Below, piece after piece: positions 34,473 to 43,495 of a stretch of 64,000 nucleotides of DNA. A program made the position numbers and the translations under genes. The stretch's first letter is position 1; each line of letters begins with the position of its first letter. A model generated the notes under the pieces. That model was not told the origin of the DNA, searched no databases, and saw only the letters and a list, made by a program, of their open reading frames with translations. The stretch is from Ga0077560 sp046330435 (GTDB lineage Bacteria; Actinomycetota; Thermoleophilia; Miltoncostaeales; Miltoncostaeaceae): assembly GCA_046330435.1 (NCBI GenBank), contig JAXLST010000018.1:55721-119720 (forward strand), read 5' to 3'.

Positions 34473-35090
34473 TCAACTTCTTTCCACCGCGATGTATCGG
34501 TAGACCGGGCGAGTCGCCTTGAACAGCTCGGCGTACGAGGGGAATGCGCACCCGGTCCAGCGTTCGATGAGCAGCAGCGACATCGCGCAGGGGTCGTCGG
34601 CGTCGCCGAATGGGAGATCCGCCTCCTCGGGCAAGGGGTCGCCGACCATGGAGACGTCGAGCAGCGGGTCGAAGTCCCGCACCACCCGACCGTCTCTGGC
34701 GAGCATGACGCTCATGTGCGCGTTGATGTCGGTCGAGAACGCCGCGCACACCCCCGCCGCCGAGGCACGCTCTGCGATGCCCTTCCAGGTGCCAGTCGCT
34801 CCCTCATCGACGACGATCATCGATTCGCCGGCGCCGATGACCTGGATGAGCCCGGTCACCGCCAACTGGCCGATGTACGTGACGTCGACGTCCGGTTCGG
34901 ACTGAGCCACCAGCTCCCACGCCTGCCCGAAGGTCCCGGTAACGACCGGGGCGCGCTCGGCAGCGAAGGCGGCCAGGATCTGGTCGGTCTCAGCGCCCTG
35001 GACGACCATGAGGCAGAACGCCTCCGGGACGATGTCGTCCTCTGTCTCCTCGTAGCGCTGCCACGGCGGCGGGCCGGTTGCGTCGCCCAT
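34473..35090 (-). CDS. DUF6461 family protein
   Basis: 205 residues. Fits DUF6461 in length and pattern: CLMVVQGAETDQILAAF near the N-terminus, YIGQLAVTGLIQVIGAGESM, AAFSTDINAHMSVMLARDG, VRDFDPLLDV, and a C-terminal CAMSLLLIERWTGC helix. The family is widespread in actinobacteria, often among anti-phage or toxin-immunity gene clusters, but its role is unknown. It is divergent from the second sigma factor. Confidence 0.7.
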   Translation of the reverse strand: MGDATGPPPWQRYEETEDDIVPEAFCLMVVQGAETDQILAAFAAERAPVVTGTFGQAWELVAQSEPDVDVTYIGQLAVTGLIQVIGAGESMIVVDEGATGTWKGIAERASAAGVCAAFSTDINAHMSVMLARDGRVVRDFDPLLDVSMVGDPLPEEADLPFGDADDPCAMSLLLIERWTGCAFPSYAELFKATRPVYRYIAVERS

Positions 35091-35447
35091 CGTGAACCCC
35101 CATTGCCTGTTGCGATCCCGGGCTCTATCGGCCCGGAACGAGGGTGGGGTGAGCCAGCGAGCCCGAACCAGCCGATTCGCAGGCTCGTCGCTCCGGCGCC
35201 GGCGTGATCGGCACAGATCTCCCGGTTAGCGCCGCCTGACGGTCACGGCACCCTCGACGGATGGTGCGTCGCTACCCAACCACCGTCGTCAACGCGACGC
35301 TCATCGTGCGGATGGCCATCGGCACGGTCCGTCGCTGGAGTCAGCCGTGGATGGTCGGCCCCGGCTGGGAGTGATGATCGGCCGCGGTGCAGGAAGTGGT
35401 CGGTGGAGGGACACATTCGAGGGTTCCCACTCGTTATAGGGGTGGTG
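35091..35447. promoter_or_regulatory. 357-bp divergent intergenic region
   Basis: Lies between the DUF6461 gene and the second sigma gene. At 35435-35440 the sequence TATAGG sits 7 nt before the GTG start at 35448, matching the leaderless -10 spacing seen elsewhere in this window. No other structure was found. Confidence 0.5.
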
Positions 35448-35996
35448 GTGACCCTCGAGAGCGATATCGAAGCCGACCTGGTTCGCGACGCCCGACGCGG
35501 CGACGCCGTCGCCGTGGCCCGGCTTTTCGATGTCTGCTGGCCGGACGCGTGGCGCGTGGCGGTAGGGCTCACCGGTGATGCCGCCGCGGCGGATGACGTC
35601 GCCCAGGAGGGGTTCCTCAAGGCGATGCGGAGTCTGCATGGGTTCGACGGACGTCGGCCGTTCAGGGTGTGGTTACACCGGATCGTCGCCAATGAGGGGC
35701 GGGACCACCAGCGCCGCGAACGGCGCCGCGGTCAGCTGCAGACCCAGTTGAGTGACCAACCAACCCCTGCCGAGATGAGCGCGGAGGTCCCGGGCCTCAC
35801 CGAGGCGCTGCTGGATCTGAGCGCCGACCAGCGGGCGGTGCTGTTCCTGCATTTCTGGGTCGGGCACACCGTGGATGAGGTCGGCGTCGTGCTGGGCGTG
35901 CCGACCGGGACGGTGCGCTCCCGCCTGGGACGTGCGATGCACACACTGCGCGCGCGCCCGGATCTCCAAGCGATCGCGAGGTCGAGCGATGTCTGA
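35448..35996 (+). CDS. ECF-type RNA polymerase sigma factor
   Basis: 182 residues from GTG 35448 (GTGs at 35442 and 35445 are alternatives). Region 2: LFDVCWPDAWRVAVGLTGD, AAADDVAQEGFLKAMRSLHGF, WLHRIVANEGRDHQRR. Region 4: DLSADQRAVLFLHFWVGHTVDEV and VPTGTVRSRLGRAMHTLR. It is a paralogue of the sigma factor at 33417 (GFDGRRPF in both). Its stop overlaps the ATG of the propeller protein at 35989 by 8 nt. Confidence 0.88.
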   Translation: MTLESDIEADLVRDARRGDAVAVARLFDVCWPDAWRVAVGLTGDAAAADDVAQEGFLKAMRSLHGFDGRRPFRVWLHRIVANEGRDHQRRERRRGQLQTQLSDQPTPAEMSAEVPGLTEALLDLSADQRAVLFLHFWVGHTVDEVGVVLGVPTGTVRSRLGRAMHTLRARPDLQAIARSSDV

Positions 35997-37629
35997 GTGG
36001 GCTACCTCTGCTGAGCGCGCTCGGATCACCCAGGCACTGGCGGGACTCGCCCCGCCGGACGCGGTGACCGGGACGGCCCGGCAACGCGTTCTCGATCAAG
36101 CCGCCGCGTCCGGCCGAATGCCGCTTTCGCGGTGGCTGCGTCCCGCGCTGCGGTTCGCGGTACCGGCGGTGGGGATCGCCGGCATCGCGACGGTCTTGGT
36201 GCTCGCGCTGCCGCGCGGGGAGGATGCGTCGCGTATCGCCGCGGGCCCGCAGAGCGAGAGTTGTGTTGCCAAGCGGGGATTCGAGGTGCGCATCCTGCCG
36301 ACCCGTCCTGCGGTCGCGGTTGACCAGGCGGGGGCGGTGACCGTCGTCTGGAACGACTTTGATCGGACGATCCGGACCGCGACGAACACAGGTGGGGGCT
36401 GGCAGTCCACACGGCTCAGCGGCACGGGGGTGTTCAACACGACATCCCCGGCGCTCGCCACGAACGCCGCCGGGGATGCCATTGCAGTGTGGATCGAAGG
36501 CGGCCAACTCACCGCCCGATACCGCCCGGCGGGCAAGGCATGGGGCGACCCGGAGCACCTTGGTGCGGTGCCCGGCAGGGCCCCGCTGTTCGACGGACCC
36601 GCGGCCGTCGTTGCATCCGATGGCACCGCGACGGTCGCCTGGCCTCAGGGGGAGGGGCTTCGCGCCGGCCGGCGCACCGCCGACGGTCGGTGGACATTCA
36701 CCTCGACCGAGACGGCCCCCACGCCCGGAGGAACGATTCCGGGTCCCTCAGAGGTCGACCTAGCAGTCGACGATCAGGGCACCGTCGCCGCCGTGTGGAT
36801 GGCCGGCGGCGCGTCCGGGATCTCCGCGGCGACATGGCCTGCAGGCGCTCAGCGCTGGAACAAGGACGCGGCGCTCATCACGACGGTCCGCGGGCGGGTC
36901 GGGGGGTTCGGCAGCCCCAAGGTCGCCGCGACCCCTGCGGGGTTCGTCGCCACGATGTTCATCGGCATCGCCCCGAGCACGACGGTCCGGTCCACCGTCC
37001 CGGATCCGACAGGACAGGGACGCGTGATCGCACAGGCACCGCGAAACGACGACCAGGTCGTCGCGACCTGGCTGCCACGGGGCCAGCGCGCCTGGACCAC
37101 CGCACAACGACTCAGCGCGAGAGGCACCACCCCGACAGGCGACTTTCCCACCGTCTCAGGTCCCGACGGGACCGCGGCGGTCGCATGGGTATCGGCCGCG
37201 GCGCCCGGCACCCCTGCCTACCGACGCCCGGGCTTCCCACCCCGATCGCTGCACGTGGCGATCGCCCAACCCGGCCGCACCACCTTCGGGCAGGTCCTAA
37301 AGGTCCCGGGGGCCGCCGGCACCATCGCTAGCCCGAGCCTCGCGATCGACGGGCAGGCACGCCTCACCACAGCCTGGACACTTGGAGCCAACGCCTTCTC
37401 AGGCCGCAACTCGAGCGTCCAAACCACAAGCCTCACCCCCGGTTCCAGCTGGACCACGACGCGCCGACTTTCCGAGACCGGCCCCGGCCCGCTCAACCCG
37501 TCTCTTGCCGTCAACCCAACCGGGGCCCTCGCCGCCGCCTGGATGCGATGCGCCAACAGCAACGACCTCAGGCTGCAGGTCATCGCCGGAACGGCAGGGG
37601 CGTGGGCGCAACCAGCCCGCGTTCGATAG
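35989..37629 (+). CDS. Sigma-linked single-pass membrane beta-propeller protein
   Basis: 546 residues from ATG 35989. A cytosolic N-terminus (~60 residues, ATSAERARITQALAGLAPP), one TM helix ending VLVLALPRGEDAS, then an extracytoplasmic domain of ~450 residues with repeated blades: VAVDQAGAVTVVWNDFDRT, ATNAAGDAIAVWIEGGQ, VVASDGTATVAWPQGE, SGPDGTAAVAWVSAAA and SLAVNPTGALAAAWMRCA. The blades resemble exo-sialidase/BNR-type or WD-like propellers. By context it is an anti-sigma factor whose outer propeller senses a signal. The partner pair at 33417/31577 has a different sensor but the same topology and LALPRG motif. Confidence 0.7.
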   Translation: MSEWATSAERARITQALAGLAPPDAVTGTARQRVLDQAAASGRMPLSRWLRPALRFAVPAVGIAGIATVLVLALPRGEDASRIAAGPQSESCVAKRGFEVRILPTRPAVAVDQAGAVTVVWNDFDRTIRTATNTGGGWQSTRLSGTGVFNTTSPALATNAAGDAIAVWIEGGQLTARYRPAGKAWGDPEHLGAVPGRAPLFDGPAAVVASDGTATVAWPQGEGLRAGRRTADGRWTFTSTETAPTPGGTIPGPSEVDLAVDDQGTVAAVWMAGGASGISAATWPAGAQRWNKDAALITTVRGRVGGFGSPKVAATPAGFVATMFIGIAPSTTVRSTVPDPTGQGRVIAQAPRNDDQVVATWLPRGQRAWTTAQRLSARGTTPTGDFPTVSGPDGTAAVAWVSAAAPGTPAYRRPGFPPRSLHVAIAQPGRTTFGQVLKVPGAAGTIASPSLAIDGQARLTTAWTLGANAFSGRNSSVQTTSLTPGSSWTTTRRLSETGPGPLNPSLAVNPTGALAAAWMRCANSNDLRLQVIAGTAGAWAQPARVR

Positions 37630-37829
37630 CCGCCGTGGCGGTCACGCGAGCCTGGACGCGCTGAGTGGTCGCCGACGATCGCTTCCCAGCGCAGTGCCTA
37701 CCTGCCGCCGCCGCGACGTCTGGATGGTGCGCTCAGTCCTCCGGGAGACAATTTGCACTTCCTTCAACGCCGCGCCGCGTGGATTGACATGCGATCGGTG
37801 AGAATGGCGGCCGTCTACGGAGGACTGCC

Positions 37830-39404
37830 GTGCCAATCGCTTCATCCCGTCCGTCCGCCGGCAGCTCTGGCCGCCGCATGCCCAACCGCTTGTCCGCATG
37901 GTTGTGGCGGCGGTTCGTGAGACGCGCCTCCTGGGTCGTCGCCGTTGTCGCGTTTTGCTCGACCGCGGTTTCCCCTGCGGCGGCAGCCCCGCCGGCGCCG
38001 TTGGTGATGCCGGGGTGGCCCAAGGCGGCGGCGGCCGGTCGGCTCTTCCCGGGTCCCGGTGGTGGGGTGGTGGCGTTGAGCAACGTCGCTCTGAAGGAGG
38101 TCGCGGCGGCGTACGACGTCTCGGGGCGGCTGCTGTGGGCGAACCAGCGCCAACCGGGATGCGGGAACTGCGTCTCGGGAAGCCAGCGACCCCAACTGTG
38201 GCAGGACGGGACCTACGGCCCGTTGGGCGCGACCGGCAGTGACTACTGGGCGGTCGACCGGCACGGCCGCACGGTGGCCGGCTGCAAGGGCCCCGTGCTC
38301 GCCGGTGGCGCCTGCCTGGTCTCCCTGGCGGATTTCGACCCGGTGAGGGTGGGCCTCAATCCCGGCGTGGCGTTGAGCCGCGACGGCGCAGAGGTGTGGC
38401 GCCATATCGAGTCCGACCTCATCTGGGTTCCCGACATGTCGGACTGGCCGGCGCCCGTGGTCGACCTGGCGGGCAACGTCTATGCGGCGTTCGGCAACGC
38501 CTACCCCGGGGCGAGCGGCCTGGACGTGACACGCGTCCTGGCCCTCGATGCCGCGTCCGGGGGCCTGAGATGGCGCCGGTTGATGCCGGCCAGAGTGGTG
38601 GACGGCCTGGAGTCCGGCGTGCTGGTGGATCATCTCGGCACCACAGTCGCATTGGACGCTCAGGGGAAGGAGCGGTGGCGCCTGGACACCGCCCTCGGGT
38701 CGCCGGTCCAGGCGATCCCCGATCCCGCCCGGGGCCGGGTGATCGTGACGCTGCGGTACGTCGACGATGTGCGGGTCGCGTCGTTGCGGCTCACCGACGG
38801 GACGATCCAGTGGATCACCCCAAAGGACCGCGTGGTCCAGTCCGTCACGGTTGGGAGCAGCGGAACCGTCTACGTCGGACTCGACCGGTCGGAGTTCGTC
38901 CACCAGGTCCGGGCATACCGCCCGGACGGGACGGTGGCGTGGCTGATGCCGACCGGCGAGCCGGCGGTGGGAGCACTGGAGATGCGGGACCGGACGGTGA
39001 TGGTCGCGACCTCCAACGGCTGGCGGGCGATGCTCACCCGGGTCGACCCTCGCCGCACCGCACCGCCGGTGCGCGAGACCTCGATCGATATCCGACCGCA
39101 CCGGATGGTGGTGGGCTGTGGGCTGATCTGCGGGCTGACCCGAGGACGAGGTGGTGTCCTCACCATCCGCACGCCGGTACCGGTACGTGTGCGGTTCCTG
39201 GTGGTCGGCAGGGACGGCAAACGTCGACGGTCGGTCGCGATGGGTCTCCCGGTCGATGCGCAGCCGGGGACGACCCACTCGCGGTTCGTCGCGGCGGTCG
39301 ACGACGGTGTCGGGCCGGTGACCCTGGAGGCACGGTGGCGGGTCAACGGGCGCCTTCGCAGCAGGCAGATCCACCTGACGGTGCTCGGGACCAAACCGCG
39401 GTGA
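37830..39404 (+). CDS. Secreted PQQ-like beta-propeller protein
   Basis: 524 residues; start GTG 37830 (ATG 37878 is an alternative). A long basic signal peptide (LWRRFVRRASWVVAVVAFC) ends near SPAAAAPPAP. PQQ-like blades: LLWANQRQPGCGNC, RVLALDAASGGLRWRRL, DHLGTTVALDAQGKERWRL, VASLRLTDGTIQWITP and VRAYRPDGTVAWLMP. Each has the A-D-x-x-T-G-x-x-W core of PQQ-type repeats, without the residues of quinoprotein dehydrogenases, so it is probably a binding protein. The C-terminus is a beta-sandwich-like domain. It follows the sigma operon in the same direction (200-nt gap). Confidence 0.75.
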   Translation: MPIASSRPSAGSSGRRMPNRLSAWLWRRFVRRASWVVAVVAFCSTAVSPAAAAPPAPLVMPGWPKAAAAGRLFPGPGGGVVALSNVALKEVAAAYDVSGRLLWANQRQPGCGNCVSGSQRPQLWQDGTYGPLGATGSDYWAVDRHGRTVAGCKGPVLAGGACLVSLADFDPVRVGLNPGVALSRDGAEVWRHIESDLIWVPDMSDWPAPVVDLAGNVYAAFGNAYPGASGLDVTRVLALDAASGGLRWRRLMPARVVDGLESGVLVDHLGTTVALDAQGKERWRLDTALGSPVQAIPDPARGRVIVTLRYVDDVRVASLRLTDGTIQWITPKDRVVQSVTVGSSGTVYVGLDRSEFVHQVRAYRPDGTVAWLMPTGEPAVGALEMRDRTVMVATSNGWRAMLTRVDPRRTAPPVRETSIDIRPHRMVVGCGLICGLTRGRGGVLTIRTPVPVRVRFLVVGRDGKRRRSVAMGLPVDAQPGTTHSRFVAAVDDGVGPVTLEARWRVNGRLRSRQIHLTVLGTKPR

Positions 39405-39419
39405 CGGATGGAGCGTGAG

Positions 39420-40652
39420 ATGAAGCGGCAACTGTGGGCGGCCCTGGGTGCCGGGGTGGCTTTGGTGGGATGCGTGCAGGCGGCCACCGCCGCGTGGGGG
39501 CCACCTGCCACCGTCTTCGATGCCGGGACCGGGGGACCGGTCACGCAGGCGCAAGCAGCCGGTCTCGGAGTCGATGTGATCGCGGGGCGCGCCGGTGGCC
39601 GGGTGTTCGTCGCGACCCGCAACAGCGGCGGCTTCGCCGTGACGATCCTGCGGGGCGCTCCGGCACAGGGCCGGCTGGTGGTCGCGGCCCGTGGGAGGCG
39701 GGCGGCGATCGGCATCGCCGGCCCGGCGGGGGTCACGATCTTCGACACCGCCGATGCCGGCGGCAGGTGGCGCAGGTCCACCTTCGCCTCGAGCGAGGTG
39801 GCGACCGGCCTCAACTTGGCGTTTACCGTCGACGGCGCGCTTCGGGCCGCCTTCAGCACCCCGGCCGGCACGGTCGTCGCCAGCCCGGTCAGGCGGGGCG
39901 CGTGGACAACGCAGGGGGTGTTCCCCGCCGGTGCGTCCTCCCCGATCCTCGGAGCTCAGCCGTACGGACGCACCACGGTGCTGGTCGCCAACACCCAGGC
40001 CGGGTTGACCGGTGCCCTGTCCCAGGGCCAGGCGTTCAGCGGACCGTCGACCATCCTGTCGACCGATGACGGCACGGTGGTGGCCGGTTTCGCGGCCGCG
40101 GTGCGTCCCACCGGCGGCCCGGTGTTGGCCGCCACGATCCGCGAGACGCCCGGCGGACGGCCGTCGGTGGTCGCGATTCGGGGCACGCTGAGCAACACGT
40201 GGGAGGAGGTCCCGGACTCGGTGTCGCTGCCCGGCGCCCACGTCGTCGCCGAGGCACCCGTCCTGACCCCCCGCCTGTCGGCGAACACGGTGGTCGCATG
40301 GCGGGAGGAGTCCGCCGGCAAGCGGCGGATCGTGGCCTCGGTGGAGATGCTGAGCGCGGCCGGTGGCTGGCGCCGCCCCGTCGTGATCACCCCGTTCGGC
40401 CCGACCACCGGGGGGCCGGTGCTCGCCACGGCCCCCGGCGGCCGCGTCCTGATCGCCTACGCCACGGGCGGCGGCATCTTCGTCCGGCAACTGGGGGGCA
40501 TGAGCGGCGCGTACGTATGGAGCCGACCCACCCGGCTCAACGGCAGCCTGACCGGTTGCGCGGCACCGTCGATCTCCTTCGGCCCCGCGAACCGCGCGAC
40601 CGTCAGCTACGCCTGCGGGGGTCGGTTGGTGGCCTCATCGGAGCGCGGGTGA
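39420..40652 (+). CDS. Secreted W-rich beta-propeller protein
   Basis: 410 residues from ATG 39420 (GGAG 8 nt upstream; ATG 39408 is also in frame). Signal peptide MKRQLWAALGAGVALVGCVQAATA. Six or seven repeats of about 55-60 residues contain motifs such as GGFAVTILRG, GGRWRRSTFASS, GAWTTQGVFPAG and NTVVAWREESAGKRR. The C-terminus LNGSLTGCAAPSISF...CGGRLVAS is clearly homologous to the end of the 43496 protein. Two conserved Cys in this tail probably form a disulfide. Function unknown; likely secreted or wall-associated. Confidence 0.7.
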   Translation: MKRQLWAALGAGVALVGCVQAATAAWGPPATVFDAGTGGPVTQAQAAGLGVDVIAGRAGGRVFVATRNSGGFAVTILRGAPAQGRLVVAARGRRAAIGIAGPAGVTIFDTADAGGRWRRSTFASSEVATGLNLAFTVDGALRAAFSTPAGTVVASPVRRGAWTTQGVFPAGASSPILGAQPYGRTTVLVANTQAGLTGALSQGQAFSGPSTILSTDDGTVVAGFAAAVRPTGGPVLAATIRETPGGRPSVVAIRGTLSNTWEEVPDSVSLPGAHVVAEAPVLTPRLSANTVVAWREESAGKRRIVASVEMLSAAGGWRRPVVITPFGPTTGGPVLATAPGGRVLIAYATGGGIFVRQLGGMSGAYVWSRPTRLNGSLTGCAAPSISFGPANRATVSYACGGRLVASSERG

Positions 40653-40748
40653 AACACCGGTGACCCGACCGGACATCAGGTCAGCAAGACCGCGGCTCGG
40701 TGGTTCCGGCGTCCTGCCGTGGGATCGGGGCAATGAGGAGCGTGGGCG

Positions 40749-41855
40749 ATGACCATGGGTGTCCCCGGCCGGATCGCGGTGGCGACCGCTCTTGTCGGCG
40801 TCTCCGCGGCGTTGGCCGTCGCGGCGGCCGAGGACGGGTCGGCGCCGCACTCCCGGCAGGCGACCGCTCACGCGACCGGCCAGACGGTCGGAGTGATCGT
40901 CTCCCCGGACCGTGAGGGCGCCGCGCGGGTGTCGATCACCGGCGGCACCGCCGTGCAGCGCCGACTGGTGCGCGACGTCATCGCACGCGTAGGCGCCCCG
41001 CCTCGCATCCGGTCAGTCTCGGTGACCGGTGGCACCGCGACGGTGACGCTCGCCCGCGGGTCGGTGAGCGCCGACCCGTACTGGCCCGCGGAGGTGATGG
41101 CACGGGAGGTGATGTTCCGCTCCAGCCGCTCCGGCTCCGGGATCACCCTCGTGCGCCTGATGTACAGCGGGTTCCCGACCAAGGTCGACCGCACCTTCAC
41201 CCCCCGGGCCGGAATGCCGCCCGCCAAGGTCCTTTCGGATGTCCGGAGGCGGGCGCACGCCGCCGGGATCCTGGTGCGGGCCCTGCGGGTATACCCCATC
41301 CAGAGCGGCGCCTTCGAGATCACCGCGGGGATGACCGCCCGCCAGATGCTGGAGGACGGCGAGGCCCGGACCTCCCGGGCGATCAGCCCACCCGAGGACC
41401 GGGTGGGGTCGTGGACGATGCGGCTCCTCGCCCCCAACGGCGTGGAGGTCTTTCGCGGCGGGACCGCCTACCACTACGGGTTCGCCGCCCCCGCGGACCT
41501 GGCGCACGCCGCCTCCCCGCCGTTGCCGGCCGACATCACCGGCCCCACCCGCCTTACGGTGCAGTTCAGCTGGGTCCTGCCGTTCCTCGGCCGACCGGCC
41601 ACCACGACCGCCGTCCTCGACTGTGAGGGCACCTCGACGCACGTGACGGCACCCGCCGAGGCGTGCACGCGCCTCGGCGAGGACTGGCTGCGCTACCTGC
41701 CTCCGCTCGAGGCCGTCTGCTCGGGCCCGCTCACCAACAACGTGCAGATCACCGGCACCTTCCGCGGGATCCCCATGGAACGCAGCTCCCAGGGGTGCAG
41801 CGGCGTCGACCTCACCCGCTGGCAGCAGCTGCTCGGCATCGCCACACCCAGCTGA
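40749..41855 (+). CDS. Secreted protein with C-terminal subtilisin-inhibitor-like domain
   Basis: 368 residues from ATG 40749 (GAGGAG upstream). Signal peptide (VATALVGVSAALAVAAA), a middle domain of ~220 residues with no known family, and from about residue 255 a domain matching subtilisin-inhibitor-like (SSI) proteins: LDCEGTSTHVTAPAEACTRL, later AVCSGPLTNNVQITG and RSSQGCSGVDLTRWQQLLG, with the four cysteines in the usual order. SSI domains inhibit serine proteases, but the reactive loop cannot be judged. It sits between two propeller genes, suggesting it guards or processes those proteins (inference). Confidence 0.65.
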   Translation: MTMGVPGRIAVATALVGVSAALAVAAAEDGSAPHSRQATAHATGQTVGVIVSPDREGAARVSITGGTAVQRRLVRDVIARVGAPPRIRSVSVTGGTATVTLARGSVSADPYWPAEVMAREVMFRSSRSGSGITLVRLMYSGFPTKVDRTFTPRAGMPPAKVLSDVRRRAHAAGILVRALRVYPIQSGAFEITAGMTARQMLEDGEARTSRAISPPEDRVGSWTMRLLAPNGVEVFRGGTAYHYGFAAPADLAHAASPPLPADITGPTRLTVQFSWVLPFLGRPATTTAVLDCEGTSTHVTAPAEACTRLGEDWLRYLPPLEAVCSGPLTNNVQITGTFRGIPMERSSQGCSGVDLTRWQQLLGIATPS

Positions 41856-41875
41856 CCCTTGACCCGGAGCACGTC

Positions 41876-43354
41876 GTGACCCGGCATCGAACACTCACCC
41901 TGCCGGCCGTCCTGCTGGCGACGGCCTCCGTGGTGGCCTCGGCCGCCCAGATCCCCACGACCGTCGGCCCGGTGCGGATCGACGCCGGGCAGACCCCTGG
42001 GCAGTACGGGCTGGAGTTCCGGGACCACGGCGCGCCGGAGCTCACCCGCGCCCCACTGCTTGCGGGCTGGACCGGCGGCGGGGACCTGCGGACCTCACGG
42101 GCCGGGGGCGTGGTGCTGCTGGGCCGGTACGGCTGGGTGTTCGGCGGCCCCACGCCGCTGCGAATGCGGGCACTCGGATGGGGCGTCGCGCCGGACTCCC
42201 GGTTCGTCCGTGAGGTCCTGAGCACCGGCGACGGTGGGTTCGTCACCGTCGGGGACCTCGGGCACGGGAACCTCGACGGGTTCGGGCCGGACGCCGCACG
42301 CCGCTGGCGCATCCCCGTCCCCGTGGTCACCGACCAGGCCGTCCCCCAGGCGCCCGTGGCGCTGGCCGCAACCGACGTCATGTACGCCGCCGGCGGGCAG
42401 GCCTCGGTGATCGACGCACGCACCGGGCAGATCACCGCCCGCCTTGATCCGCAACCGGGGCTCCCGGCCGCACGACCCGCGGTCGCCCCGGACGGATCCG
42501 CACGGCTGGTCACGGGCCCCGGTGCGGTCGCACTGTCCGCCTACCGGCCGGATGGGACCCGCCGATGGGTGCTGCCCCTCGGCGACGCGAACGCGACGGC
42601 GCCATCGGTCGGCCCGGACGGCGCGACCTACCTCGGCACGTGGGGCTCCGGGCAGACGCGGCAGGGGCGGATCGTGGCGGTGAGCCCCGACGGTGCTGTG
42701 CTGTGGAGCGCCCGCACCGGGCTCCGCCCGGCGCGACCGGCGATCGACGCGCCCGGAGTGGTGTGGACCGTCACCTCCGACGGGACGGCCCTCGGCATCA
42801 ACCGGGCCGGGACGATCGTGTGGCGCCGCACCGTCGGCCGGCCCGGCGGCGTCACCGCGCCCTGGGCGGTTGCCGCCGACGCGGGCGGCGTCCGGATCTG
42901 GATGCCGCCGAACCTCGTCGCCCTGATACCGCGCGCCCAGGGAACCTTGCGGGTCAACGTGGCACTGCGGATGCAGCGGCAGACCATCCGGCTCATCAAC
43001 CCGCCGACACGGTGCTTCGCGCCCACCGGCGGACGCCCCAAGAGCTGCGTCACCCCCACCGTCGCGGGAGGGACCGCCGTGGTGACCGCGTCCGTGGACG
43101 GGACCGCGCGACTGGAGATCCGAACCGCCTCCGGCACGCTGATCACCGGCCTTGGGCCGTACCGGGTCCTCGCCGGGACCAACCGGATCCACTTCACCGG
43201 CAGCGACGGCCGGATCTGCAACGTGTACTCGCCATGCCGGCTGCCCAGGGGCAGGTACACCCTGCGTGCCCGTGTCCCGGTGAGCGGCGGGCGGGCGGTC
43301 TGGCGCTCCACGAGCTTCACCGTCACCTCCTCCCACGGGAACCCCATTGGCTGA
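41876..43354 (+). CDS. Secreted PQQ-like beta-propeller protein (second copy)
   Basis: 492 residues from GTG 41876, CGGAG 8 nt upstream. Signal peptide LPAVLLATASVVASAAQ. Blades: DARTGQITARLDPQ, YRPDGTRRWVLPLG, SPDGAVLWSARTG and INRAGTIVWRRTVG, the same type as the 37830 protein. The C-terminal ~150 residues are cysteine-bearing beta-structure (RCFAPTGGRPKSC, ICNVYSPCRLPRGRYTLR). Only 20 nt separate it from the SSI-domain gene, so they are cotranscribed. Confidence 0.72.
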   Translation: MTRHRTLTLPAVLLATASVVASAAQIPTTVGPVRIDAGQTPGQYGLEFRDHGAPELTRAPLLAGWTGGGDLRTSRAGGVVLLGRYGWVFGGPTPLRMRALGWGVAPDSRFVREVLSTGDGGFVTVGDLGHGNLDGFGPDAARRWRIPVPVVTDQAVPQAPVALAATDVMYAAGGQASVIDARTGQITARLDPQPGLPAARPAVAPDGSARLVTGPGAVALSAYRPDGTRRWVLPLGDANATAPSVGPDGATYLGTWGSGQTRQGRIVAVSPDGAVLWSARTGLRPARPAIDAPGVVWTVTSDGTALGINRAGTIVWRRTVGRPGGVTAPWAVAADAGGVRIWMPPNLVALIPRAQGTLRVNVALRMQRQTIRLINPPTRCFAPTGGRPKSCVTPTVAGGTAVVTASVDGTARLEIRTASGTLITGLGPYRVLAGTNRIHFTGSDGRICNVYSPCRLPRGRYTLRARVPVSGGRAVWRSTSFTVTSSHGNPIG

Positions 43355-43495
43355 GCCCCGTGCCACGGACCGGGTCGGCATCCGCTCGTCCCGAGCTCAG
43401 TCAGGGTCACCCATTGCTGCGGCAAAGGGCGTCGGCGGAGACCCCGGCGAGCACCGGAGCATCTTCATGACCCCGTACGTCACCCCGGACCCCGC

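Noticed and set aside
37842..40490. 882-codon minus-strand frame
   Set aside because: Antisense to two clear secreted-protein genes; no signal peptide, motif or ribosome site.
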